Shown here piece by piece: positions 53,681 through 61,414 of a DNA stretch of 61,414 nt. Every line of letters starts with the position of its first letter. Position 1 is the stretch's first letter. Under the pieces are notes generated by a model that saw nothing but the letters and a program-made list of their open reading frames with translations, had not been told where the DNA came from and did no database searches. A program made the translations under genes and the position numbers. The stretch is from Psychroflexus maritimus (GTDB taxonomy: Bacteria; Bacteroidota; Bacteroidia; Flavobacteriales; Flavobacteriaceae): NCBI RefSeq assembly GCF_011089875.1, contig NZ_JAANAS010000036.1, positions 1-61,414 on the forward strand, given 5' to 3'.

Positions 53681-54541
53681 ATGAAATTACACAGTATAGA
53701 AACCGGTCACTTTAAATTAGATGGTGGCGCTATGTTTGGAGTGGTGCCAAAAAGCCTTTGGCAACGCACGAATCCTGCCGATACTAATAACCTAATCGAT
53801 ATGGCCGCTACCAGCCTGCTAATTGAGGACGGAGATCGGTTAATTTTAATAGATACTGGCCTGGGAAATAAACAAAGTGAAAAGTTTTTTAGTCATTACC
53901 ACCGTTGGGGAAACCATAGTTTAGAAAAATCCTTAAAAAATAAAGGCTTTCATCCTAACGACATAACCGACGTGTTTATGACGCACTTGCATTTTGATCA
54001 TTGTGGCGGTTGTATTCAATGGAACAAAGACAAAACAGGCTACGAACCAGCTTTTAAAAACGCGAAGTTTTGGACAAATAAAGAGCATTGGAAATGGGCT
54101 ACAGAACCTAATGCTAGAGAAAAAGCTTCTTTTTTAAAAGAGAATTTATTACCTATGCAGGAATCGGGTCAGTTAAATTTTTTAGAAAGAAAAGGGAAAA
54201 GAACGTTTTACAAGCATTTTAATTTTGAAGTACTTTTTGTAGATGGTCATACCGATAAACAAATGCTACCAATTATTGATTACCAAGGCAAAAAAATAGT
54301 TTTTGCTGCAGATTTGCTCCCTACCGCAGGTCATGTTCCTTTACCTTACGTCATGGGATATGATACTAGACCTCTGCTAACCCTAGAAGAAAAGAAAGAT
54401 TTTTTAAAAGAAGCTGTTGATCAAAATTACTTCATATTTCTTGAGCATGATGCTCATAATGAGATTATTGATTTAAAAATGACAGAAAAAGGACCAAGAT
54501 TGAATAAAGTTTATACATTTGACGAACTATTTAATGAATAA
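53681..54541 (+). CDS. MBL-fold metallo-hydrolase
   Basis: A 286-residue soluble protein of the metallo-beta-lactamase superfamily, with the zinc motif THLHFDHCGG (H102, H104, D106, H107), a later GHT block (VDGHTDKQML), FAADLLPTAGH, and a distal His in FLEHD. This set resembles quorum-quenching lactonase-like or general hydrolase members such as YtnP. Substrate unknown. The S8 protease gene begins 2 bp after its stop, so the two form an operon. Confidence 0.88.
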   Translation: MKLHSIETGHFKLDGGAMFGVVPKSLWQRTNPADTNNLIDMAATSLLIEDGDRLILIDTGLGNKQSEKFFSHYHRWGNHSLEKSLKNKGFHPNDITDVFMTHLHFDHCGGCIQWNKDKTGYEPAFKNAKFWTNKEHWKWATEPNAREKASFLKENLLPMQESGQLNFLERKGKRTFYKHFNFEVLFVDGHTDKQMLPIIDYQGKKIVFAADLLPTAGHVPLPYVMGYDTRPLLTLEEKKDFLKEAVDQNYFIFLEHDAHNEIIDLKMTEKGPRLNKVYTFDELFNE

Positions 54542-54543
54542 AA

Positions 54544-56217
54544 ATGAGAGAAATTAAAACAATTAAGAATTTATCAGTTTTCGCAATTAGTGGACTATTA
54601 TTAGCCAGTTGTGGACCAAAGTTAAAGTTTGATGCAGCATCCATTAAATCGGATTCTAGCTTAAAGAAAAACGCAAGTATTGAGGAAGAACAATTGAAAC
54701 ATTGGTCTTCTGCAGATTTGCTTACCGATACCATCCCAGGGATGAGTGTAGATCGTGCTTATCAAGAAATTATTCGCGATCAAAAAGGGAATAAAGTTAT
54801 TGTTGCCGTTGTTGATAGCGGAATTGATAACGAACATGAAGATTTAGCTTCAGTGATGTGGGTTAACCCTAAAGAAACTGAAAACGGTCAAGATGATGAT
54901 GGAAATGGCTACATCGATGATATTAACGGTTGGAATTTCCTAGGCGATATTGTTGAAGAAAACATGGAATACACCCGGATATTTAGAGATTATAACCAAC
55001 AATTTGATGGAGTTGAACGCGACGACGTTGCTGAAGAAGATCTTAAATGGTTCGATTTATATACTAAAGCGAAAGAAGAATTAAAAAAGGAAAAAGGAAA
55101 AGCAAATGCTCAAAAAATGGGCTACGAAAATATGATTGCTAATATTAAGCAGGGTAGAGCAAGCATTGCTAACGCAATGGGCGTTGAAAAATTCACTAAA
55201 GACGAATTAAAAGTTTTTTCTACCGATTCTTCAGAATTAAGAGATCAGAAAAACTTCTTGCTTAATTTCATGAACAATGTTGATGAAGATTTAGATAATG
55301 TGATTGACCAAATTGGTGATGCTGTAGAGTATTTTGGTGGTCGAGTAGATTCGCATTTTAATGTTGATTTAAATGCAAGAGCTGAAAAATTAGGAGATGA
55401 TGAAAACGACTTTTCAGTAATTATTTATGGAAATAATCAAGTGTCCGGCCCAGACCCCAAAAAGGAAGATGCTAAACACGGTACCCACGTTGCTGGTATT
55501 ATTGCTGCAGATCGAACTAACAACAAAGGCTTAAGAGGGGTGGCTCACAATGTAGAAATTATGTCGGTTAGAGCCGTTCCCGATGGAGATGAGTATGATA
55601 AAGATATTGCTAATGCATTGCGTTACGCAGTAGATAACGGAGCAAAAGTAATCAATACAAGTTTTGGGAAATATTTTTCTCCCTACCCAGAAGTTGTAGA
55701 AGATGCTATTCGTTACGCCGATGAAAACGATGTTTTAATTGTTAATGCAGCTGGAAATGATGCTTTAAACTTAGATGATGCTCGTGTTTATCCAAACGAT
55801 CAAACTCCTGAAAATTCTGAAGAAATTGTAACTAACTTTTTAAATGTTGGTTCGATTACACCTAATTATGGAGAAAAAATGGTATCAAGCTTTTCAAACT
55901 ATGGAAAAAAATCGGTAGATGTATTTGCGCCAGGTTCTCAAATTTATTCTTCTACACCACTAGATGAATATGAATTTTTACAAGGAACTTCAATGGCCGC
56001 TCCGGCTGTAGCTGGAATTGCTGCGCTAATTCGTTCTTATTATCCAAAACTTTCAGCAGCACAAGTAAAAGAGATTATAATGGAAAGTGGTTTAGATTAT
56101 AATGGAAGTGTTATTGTTGGTGGAGATACTTCAGATAAAAGACCTTTTAAAGAGCTTTCTGTATCTGGAAAAATTGCCAACTTATACAATGCTTTAATCT
56201 TGGCTAAGGAGTACTAG
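54544..56217 (+). CDS. S8 (subtilisin) family protease lipoprotein
   Basis: A 557-residue protein with a lipobox ending at C23 (GLLLASC). The subtilase triad is D91 (VVDSGIDNEHEDL), H312 (HGTHVAGIIAA) and S483 (GTSMAAPAVAG), with the oxyanion Asn in NAAGND (N405). All are intact. Between D91 and H312 is a helical, charged insertion of about 170 residues (130-305), much larger than in classical subtilisins. Unlike many secreted flavobacterial proteases it has no T9SS C-terminal domain, so it is probably membrane-anchored in the periplasm or on the surface. It ends in a good terminator. Confidence 0.92.
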   Translation: MREIKTIKNLSVFAISGLLLASCGPKLKFDAASIKSDSSLKKNASIEEEQLKHWSSADLLTDTIPGMSVDRAYQEIIRDQKGNKVIVAVVDSGIDNEHEDLASVMWVNPKETENGQDDDGNGYIDDINGWNFLGDIVEENMEYTRIFRDYNQQFDGVERDDVAEEDLKWFDLYTKAKEELKKEKGKANAQKMGYENMIANIKQGRASIANAMGVEKFTKDELKVFSTDSSELRDQKNFLLNFMNNVDEDLDNVIDQIGDAVEYFGGRVDSHFNVDLNARAEKLGDDENDFSVIIYGNNQVSGPDPKKEDAKHGTHVAGIIAADRTNNKGLRGVAHNVEIMSVRAVPDGDEYDKDIANALRYAVDNGAKVINTSFGKYFSPYPEVVEDAIRYADENDVLIVNAAGNDALNLDDARVYPNDQTPENSEEIVTNFLNVGSITPNYGEKMVSSFSNYGKKSVDVFAPGSQIYSSTPLDEYEFLQGTSMAAPAVAGIAALIRSYYPKLSAAQVKEIIMESGLDYNGSVIVGGDTSDKRPFKELSVSGKIANLYNALILAKEY

Positions 56218-56237
56218 CAGTAACTTAATTACTAAAT

Positions 56238-56277
56238 AAAAACAGCTGTTTTCAAGTTTGAGAGCAGCTGTTTTTTT
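56238..56277 (+). terminator. Terminator after the S8 protease gene
   Basis: AAAAACAGCTG pairs with CAGCTGTTTTTTT across a 16-base loop and ends in a seven-T run. Confidence 0.85.
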
Positions 56278-56408
56278 GTGAAAAGGATAAACATTTTAGA
56301 ATGTACACCAGGTTTAAATTTGAATTTTTCCTCTATGAAGGCTATTCTGTTTCATTAAAACTCATTAATTTAATTTCATTTTGATTAGGGTAACAACTTA
56401 CAAACAAT

Positions 56409-56416
56409 TATTTTTG
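56409..56416 (+). promoter_or_regulatory. Candidate -7 box for purD
   Basis: TATTTTTG fits TAnnTTTG and lies 23 nt before the purD ATG. A TTTG at 56380-56383 is upstream, but its 25-nt spacing is longer than ideal. Confidence 0.45.
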
Positions 56417-56439
56417 AGGCGTCATAAAATACGCTAAAA

Positions 56440-57729
56440 ATGAATATTTTAATTTTAGGAAGTGGCGGTAGAGAACACGCCTTAGCTTATAAAATAGCAC
56501 AAAGTGAACAATGCGAAAAGCTATTTGTTGCCCCAGGAAATTCAGGAACAGCAAGAATTGCTACCAATCTATCGGTTAATCCTAATCACTTTGACGATGT
56601 AAAAGACTTGGTTATTAGTCACCAAATAGAAATGCTTATTGTTGGTCCTGAAGACCCCTTAGTAAACGGAATTCAAGATTTTTTCACCAATGATTCAGCA
56701 CTTGCTCACGTTCATGTAGTTGGTCCATCTAAAGAAGGAGCTAGGCTAGAAGGAAGTAAAGAACGGGCCAAGGAATTTATGAAAACACATCACATTCCAA
56801 CTGCAGCTTACCAAAGCTTTACTGCTTCGCAAGTGAAAAAAGGTCAAGATTTTTTAGCTACTTTAACACCCCCTTTTGTAATAAAAGCCGATGGTTTAGC
56901 CGCTGGTAAAGGTGTTTTAATCCTAGATGACTTACACGAAGCTCAAAATGCTTTAGACGAAATGCTCACCCAACAAAAATTTGGAGAAGCCTCTTCTAAA
57001 GTAGTTATTGAAGAATTTTTAGACGGCATAGAATTGAGTGTTTTTGTACTTACCGACGGAAAAAATTATAAAATTCTTCCCAATGCTAAAGATTACAAAC
57101 GTATAGGTGAAGGTGATACGGGGTTGAATACAGGAGGAATGGGAGCAATTTCGCCCGTTCCTTTTGCTGATGAAGCTTTCATGAAACACGTAGAAAACGA
57201 TATTGTAAAACCTACTATTGAAGGAATTCAGAAAGAAAACATCAATTATAAAGGCTTCGTTTTTATCGGTTTGATGAAAGTTGGTAACCAAGCCAAAGTA
57301 GTTGAGTACAATGTACGCATGGGTGACCCCGAAACAGAAGTTGTTGTCCCACGAATTCAATCTGATTTACTAGAAGCACTTACTCATCTAAAAAATCAAA
57401 GTTTAGACCAAGTTGACTTTCAACTAAAAGACGAAACAGCAACTACTTTAATGTTGGTTTCTGCAGGATATCCTGAGGCTTACGAAAAAGGAAAAAGTAT
57501 TTCAGGACTAGACCAAGTAAATGAAGATGCTATTGTTTTTCACGCAGGAACAAAAAGTGAGGAAAAGCAAATTAAAACCAACGGAGGACGTGTTTTAGCT
57601 ATAACTGCTTTTGGAAATGATTTTAAAGAGGCCTTAGCTATTAGCTACAAATATGCTAATATTATTGATTTTGAAGGCAAATACTACCGAACAGACATAG
57701 GTAAGGATTTAGAAAATTACAGCAATTAA
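56440..57729 (+). CDS. purD: Phosphoribosylamine--glycine ligase
   Basis: Second step of purine synthesis: ATP-dependent joining of glycine to phosphoribosylamine. The 429-residue ATP-grasp protein has the N-terminal ILGSGGREHALAYK block, the ATP-binding PPFVIKADGLAAGKGVLI region, DYKRIGEGDTGLNTGGMGA, and VEYNVRMGDPETEVV, all diagnostic for PurD. Length is normal. The S46 peptidase gene follows after 24 bp. Confidence 0.96.
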   Translation: MNILILGSGGREHALAYKIAQSEQCEKLFVAPGNSGTARIATNLSVNPNHFDDVKDLVISHQIEMLIVGPEDPLVNGIQDFFTNDSALAHVHVVGPSKEGARLEGSKERAKEFMKTHHIPTAAYQSFTASQVKKGQDFLATLTPPFVIKADGLAAGKGVLILDDLHEAQNALDEMLTQQKFGEASSKVVIEEFLDGIELSVFVLTDGKNYKILPNAKDYKRIGEGDTGLNTGGMGAISPVPFADEAFMKHVENDIVKPTIEGIQKENINYKGFVFIGLMKVGNQAKVVEYNVRMGDPETEVVVPRIQSDLLEALTHLKNQSLDQVDFQLKDETATTLMLVSAGYPEAYEKGKSISGLDQVNEDAIVFHAGTKSEEKQIKTNGGRVLAITAFGNDFKEALAISYKYANIIDFEGKYYRTDIGKDLENYSN

Positions 57730-57753
57730 TACACTTAAAATAAACAATACAAA

Positions 57754-59919
57754 ATGATTAAATCACTAAAGTTTTTATTACTATTTATAGCCTTTCCTGT
57801 TTTAGCTCAACAAGGAGGCATGTGGATTCCTTCATTACTAGAAGGAGACAATGAAGAAGAAATGCAAGCCTTGGGTGCAAAAATCACTGCTCAAGATATT
57901 TATGACGTTAACAATTCTAGCCTAAAAGATGCTATTGTGCATTTTAACGGAGGCTGTACAGGTGAGGTAATTTCTAACCAAGGACTTCTGCTCACCAATC
58001 ATCACTGCGGATTTGGTCAAATTCAATCGCATTCTAGCTTAGAAAATGATTATTTAAAAGATGGCTTTTGGGCCATGTCTTTAGATGAAGAATTGCCTAA
58101 TGAAAATTTGTATGCTAGGTTTATCATTCGAATTGAAGAAGTAACCGAAGAAATGCTATCCGTTATTTCAGAGGATATGGATTTAAAAGAAAAGCAAGCA
58201 GCTTTAGATGAAAAACAGGCTGAATTAATTAAGCAAACCGATAAAGAACTTTGGCAAGATGCTAACGTAAAATCTTTTTACTCAGGAAATCAATATTTCA
58301 TGTTTATTACTGAAAAATACGAAGACGTAAGATTGGTTGGTGCACCTCCTTCAAGCATCGGTAAATTTGGCTCAGATACCGATAACTGGGTCTGGCCAAG
58401 ACATACGGGAGATTTTTCTATTTTTAGAATTTATGCCGATGAACATAATCGCCCCGCAAAATACAGTGAAGATAATGTACCTTACCAACCAAAACACTCA
58501 CTTCCAATTTCACTAGATGGAGTTCAAGAAGGTGATTTTACTTTGGTTTTTGGCTTTCCTGGAAGAACAAATCAATATTTGCCTGCCATTGCTGTTGAGC
58601 AAATAACCCAAAAAGTAAATCCTACCAATATTGAAATTAGAGAAAAAGCATTAGAGCAAATTGATGCTTACATGCAACAAGATGATCAGATTAGAATTCA
58701 ATATGCTTCAAAACAAGCAAGAATAGCTAATTACTGGAAAAAATGGAAAGGTGAAAATCTTGGTATAGAAGAAAGCGGCGCTATTGAGACTAAAAAAGAC
58801 TTTGAAAAACGATTTATGCAGGCTGTAAAAGCCCAAGGAAAGGAAGAGGCTTATGGTGATTTATTTTCAATTTTTGAAACGCAGTACCAAGAATTTGAGC
58901 CTTTTGCCGTTAAACGTTCTAACTTTTTAGAGGTCTTTTTTACCAATACCGAATTACTTCAAATTTCATTTCGATTATACCAGCTTAAGCAAAGTGCAGA
59001 TCAAGGCGAAAATCAGTTTAAACAAGCTCAAGCCAACATCATCCCAATGTTAGAGCGCGTTTACAAAAACTTTAATGCACGAGTGGACCAGTCGGTGGCA
59101 GAAAGTATTTTTCCTTTGTACGATGACCAAGTTTCAAAACAGCAAATTAGAGATTTATATAAAAACAGTATTTTTACCAATAAAGCCATGGCTATAAAAG
59201 CCCTTGAAGGTGAACTTGAAAAAGTGGTTGAAGTTATTGAAAATGATGCTTTGTACAATTTTGCAGAAGATTACATTACGGAGTTTTATCAAATCATCAA
59301 CCCTAACTATCAGCGCATACAGACAGAAATTGCCGAAACGCAAAAAATCTACATGACGGCTATGATGGAAGTCTTACCAGATGAACGCTATTTTCCAGAC
59401 GCTAACTCAACTTTACGCGTTACTTATGGTCAAGTAAAAGGCTACCAACCAAGAGATGCTGTATATTACAACCATGTTACTTATTTAGATGGTGTGGTGG
59501 AAAAATACGTGCCAGACGATTACGAATTTGACGTACCAGAAAAGTTACTGCAATTGCATGAAAACAAAGATTTTGGGAATTATGCAGACGCCAACGGAAA
59601 AATGCCTATCGGTTTTATTGGCACCAACCAAACCACTGGCGGAAATTCTGGAAGTCCAGCTATTGATGCCCACGGAAACCTTATTGGATTAAATTTTGAC
59701 CGTGTTTGGGAAGGTACCATGTCAGACCTCTACTACGATCCAGAAATCTGTAGAAACATAATGGTAGATGCGCGTTACATCCTATTTGTTATTGATAAAT
59801 TTGGTGATGCAGGTCATTTAATTGAAGAAATGAACTTAGTTCACCCAAAAGCCAACTCAACCCAAGAAGAAGTTGAAGAAAAGAAGAAAAAAGGCTGGTG
59901 GATTTTTGGTAGAAACTAA
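57754..59919 (+). CDS. S46 family dipeptidyl-peptidase, probably DPP11-type (Asp/Glu-specific)
   Basis: A 721-residue periplasmic exopeptidase that removes dipeptides from peptides, typical of asaccharolytic protein-using Bacteroidota. It has a signal peptide (cleavage after LAQQ near 20), the catalytic His in TNHHCGF (H84), the Asp in RHTGDFSIF, and Ser in GGNSGSP (S632). Eighteen residues after the Ser is R650 (NFDR). In this family Arg at this place gives preference for Asp/Glu at P1 (DPP11), whereas Gly gives hydrophobic preference (DPP7). The specificity call rests on that one position. Confidence 0.93.
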   Translation: MIKSLKFLLLFIAFPVLAQQGGMWIPSLLEGDNEEEMQALGAKITAQDIYDVNNSSLKDAIVHFNGGCTGEVISNQGLLLTNHHCGFGQIQSHSSLENDYLKDGFWAMSLDEELPNENLYARFIIRIEEVTEEMLSVISEDMDLKEKQAALDEKQAELIKQTDKELWQDANVKSFYSGNQYFMFITEKYEDVRLVGAPPSSIGKFGSDTDNWVWPRHTGDFSIFRIYADEHNRPAKYSEDNVPYQPKHSLPISLDGVQEGDFTLVFGFPGRTNQYLPAIAVEQITQKVNPTNIEIREKALEQIDAYMQQDDQIRIQYASKQARIANYWKKWKGENLGIEESGAIETKKDFEKRFMQAVKAQGKEEAYGDLFSIFETQYQEFEPFAVKRSNFLEVFFTNTELLQISFRLYQLKQSADQGENQFKQAQANIIPMLERVYKNFNARVDQSVAESIFPLYDDQVSKQQIRDLYKNSIFTNKAMAIKALEGELEKVVEVIENDALYNFAEDYITEFYQIINPNYQRIQTEIAETQKIYMTAMMEVLPDERYFPDANSTLRVTYGQVKGYQPRDAVYYNHVTYLDGVVEKYVPDDYEFDVPEKLLQLHENKDFGNYADANGKMPIGFIGTNQTTGGNSGSPAIDAHGNLIGLNFDRVWEGTMSDLYYDPEICRNIMVDARYILFVIDKFGDAGHLIEEMNLVHPKANSTQEEVEEKKKKGWWIFGRN

Positions 59920-59927
59920 AATAATTT

Positions 59928-59960
59928 AGAGCCGAGAACCTGCTCTCGGCTCTATCTTTT
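59928..59960 (+). terminator. Terminator after the S46 peptidase gene
   Basis: AGAGCCGAGA (59928-59937), loop ACCTGC, TCTCGGCTCT (59944-59953), then ATCTTTTTTT. A 10-bp GC-rich stem with a T-run makes it a strong signal. Confidence 0.9.
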
Positions 59961-60012
59961 TTTCAATATCAAGATTTATAAAGCTAGATTCTACCTTAGA
60001 AATTCCTAGAAA

Positions 60013-61089
60013 GAGATACTGTCCCAAAAAGTGTGTAAAGTCCAAAAATTGATATTTTTAAATCGAGAAATTTAAATAACAAATATCATGAACTTTACAC
60101 AGACGCAAATTACTGAAATTATTGAAAGTATTATCAATGAAGAAGACGGATTAAACAAAATTTTACAAACAAGTCTCGAAGCTATAATGAAATCAGAGCG
60201 TGAAATCTTTAATGAAATTCATCAAGATTATAGTAATGGCTATCGCAAACGTCGAGCTTTTGGACATCAAAAATCTATTGAACTAACCGTTCCTCGTACA
60301 CGAAATGGCTTTTATCCTACTATTTTAGCACTTCTAAAAAATCAAGAAGCAGAGGCACACGCTATTGCTTTTGATTTATATAAGAAAGGACTTACTACTG
60401 ATCAAGTAGGAGAAACATTTGATATTATCTATGGCAGGAAGTATTCTACTTCTCATGTAAGTAGAATGTTCAATAGTGCAAGAGAACAGGTCAGCGAATG
60501 GCTAAGTCGCCCCTTATTAAGCTACTATCCTATTGTTTATATTGATTGTGTGTTCTTACCTACCAAGCGAGTAGATAGCGTTTCTAAAGAAGCATATTAC
60601 GTACTACTTGCAGTTCGACCTGACAGAACAAGAGAGGTTTTAGGAATATATAACTCCCCCACAGAAGGAGCTGAACAGTGGAAGGCGATATTTGAAAACA
60701 TTAAGTCACGTGGGGTTAAAGAGATAGATTTATTTGTAAGCGATGCGCTCTCAGGGATAGAAAACAGTATATCATTCCACTTCTCTAAAGCTGCTATACA
60801 ATTATGCGTAGTTCATCTCCAACGTCATATGTCAAGCTATGTAAAACCAAAACACAAAGAAGAATTTGCAGAAGATTTTAAAGAAGTGTTTTACACCAAC
60901 AATAAGGAAGATACCGAGGCAAAAGCAGTGTTACGTTTTAACCAGATGTGCGATAAATGGAGTAAGTATTACAAAAGCTTTACAAGAAAAAAAGAGGATA
61001 TCAGAACTCACTACTATTTTACCTACTATAACTATGATTATCGAATGCGAAATATGATATACACCACCAACTGGATAGAAAGACTCAAC
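60013..61089 (+). mobile_element. IS256-family insertion sequence, 3' end cut off by an IS3 element
   Basis: The left end is placed approximately at GATACTGTCCCAAAAAG around 60013-60017, ahead of GTGTGTAAAG, as in other IS256-family ends. The transposase fills most of the element. The right terminal repeat is not seen because another IS begins at 61090. No target duplication can be checked within this window. Confidence 0.75.
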
Positions 61090-61092
61090 TGA
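60088..61092 (+). pseudogene. IS256-family transposase (mutator type), C-terminally truncated
   Basis: The remaining 334 codons encode an N-terminal DNA-binding region and most of the DDE domain: D153 (YIDCVFLPT), D219 (VSDALSGIE) and E331 (NWIERLN), with the C/H-containing LCVVHLQRHM block. Family members run to about 400 residues, so about 65-70 are missing. The reading frame ends immediately after the catalytic Glu motif, at a TGA that is also the first three bases of the following IS3 element. The copy is therefore disrupted by insertion and probably inactive. Confidence 0.88.
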
Positions 61093-61414
61093 TGTTATAT
61101 TTTAGCCCCCAATAAGTTCGGAGTGATATTTTAAATTTCAAAATACTACTTTTGAGATATGAAATACAAGAAATGGAGTTTAGAGGAGAAACTAAAAATT
61201 CTGTCCTCATCTGAAGAATTAGGAACCGTTGAGACTTGCCGTAAATATAAGGTCAGTACGGCCACTTTCTATAGTTGGAAGAAGAAATTTGATAGCCAAG
61301 GCGAAGCAGGGTTAAAAGTCACCTATGACACTCGTAGCAAAGAATTAAAGCAAGCAGAAGAGGAAAATAGAATACTGCGTAAGCTTTTAAGTAACAAGGA
61401 AATTGAGTTGGAAG
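61090..61414 (+). mobile_element. IS3-family insertion sequence, left part only
   Basis: It begins TGATGTTATATTTTAGCCCC at 61090, with a terminal TG as in IS3 elements, directly inside the IS256 transposase gene. An orfA of IS3 type follows. The element continues beyond the window, so the right end and the flanking target repeat are not visible. Confidence 0.8.
61159..61414 (+). CDS. IS3-family transposase OrfA, partial at window end
   Basis: The first 85 codons of an open frame that runs off the window. The product starts MKYKKWSLEEKLKILSSSEE and has a helix-turn-helix (about 7-45, with TVETCRKYKVSTATFYSWKK). A leucine-zipper-like helix follows (about 58-85, KQAEEENRILRKLL), the standard OrfA layout, in which a frameshift downstream joins OrfA to the OrfB integrase. 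A TAnnTTTG box (TACTTTTG, 61147-61154) lies 4 nt before the ATG. Confidence 0.85.
   Translation, partial: MKYKKWSLEEKLKILSSSEELGTVETCRKYKVSTATFYSWKKKFDSQGEAGLKVTYDTRSKELKQAEEENRILRKLLSNKEIELE

Noticed and set aside
53681-56217. A defence system formed by the metallo-hydrolase and the S8 protease
   Set aside because: Neither protein has a defence-type sensor domain, the protease is a lipoprotein, and the surroundings are housekeeping genes.

Overview
The window is a contiguous piece of a low-GC chromosome of a gliding-type member of the Bacteroidota, almost certainly family Flavobacteriaceae. Evidence: the gliding and type IX secretion genes gldJ, gldH, porU and porV; families largely confined to Bacteroidota (DUF2490, DUF3078, DUF5687, S46 peptidase, the long PurM variant); the gene orders porU-porV-cdd beside gldJ-murF, and ricT-gldH-PBP1A; start sites without clear Shine-Dalgarno sequences; and many TAnnTTTG -7 promoter boxes. 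I cannot name the genus.

Layout. 1-769 is a gene-free patch of short palindromes lying in a 284-bp unit present twice. 770-3032 (-) is speA-speB, arginine to putrescine via agmatine. 3107-8276 (-) is a tight five-gene run: a pseudouridine synthase homologue, a beta-barrel protein, a MORN-like helical protein, a DUF2490 protein and a membrane-anchored MORN protein. 8448-13289 (+) holds polA, a deoxyhypusine-synthase-like gene and a 2OG-Fe(II) oxygenase. 13353-16043 (-) is pdhA-pdhC. 16542-22132 (-) is porU-porV-cdd, divergent from gldJ-murF-MATE transporter (22315-26681). 26908-29651 (+) is a VWA protein, a magnesium-chelatase-like AAA+ ATPase and a 51-residue membrane protein. 29878-35443 (+) has an old-yellow-enzyme reductase, purM, a DUF3078 protein, prfA and pyrF. 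35472-38581 (-) is a large lipoprotein plus rnhB. 38729-40909 (+) is a two-gene ABC transporter. 40956-44407 (-) is lpxD, prfC and a small lipoprotein. 44593-50549 (+) is glnS, then ricT-gldH-PBP1A. 50546-53509 (-) is an antiporter plus dprA. 53681-59919 (+) is a metallo-hydrolase, an S8 protease lipoprotein, purD and an S46 dipeptidyl-peptidase. 60013-61414 is an IS256-family element interrupted by an IS3-family element that runs off the end.

How the genes work together. The strongest theme is the cell envelope: secretion across the outer membrane (PorU, PorV), gliding (GldJ, GldH), peptidoglycan synthesis (MurF, PBP1A), lipid A (LpxD), and several beta-barrel proteins or lipoproteins of unknown role. 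The rest is central housekeeping: pyruvate dehydrogenase, purine and pyrimidine synthesis, translation termination, aminoacylation and DNA repair or uptake.

I see no CRISPR array, prophage, tRNA or rRNA gene, and no clear defence island. The better leads are the pseudouridine-synthase homologue with Glu in place of the catalytic Asp, the envelope operon behind it, the VWA/AAA+/microprotein operon, and two families of intergenic palindromic repeats.
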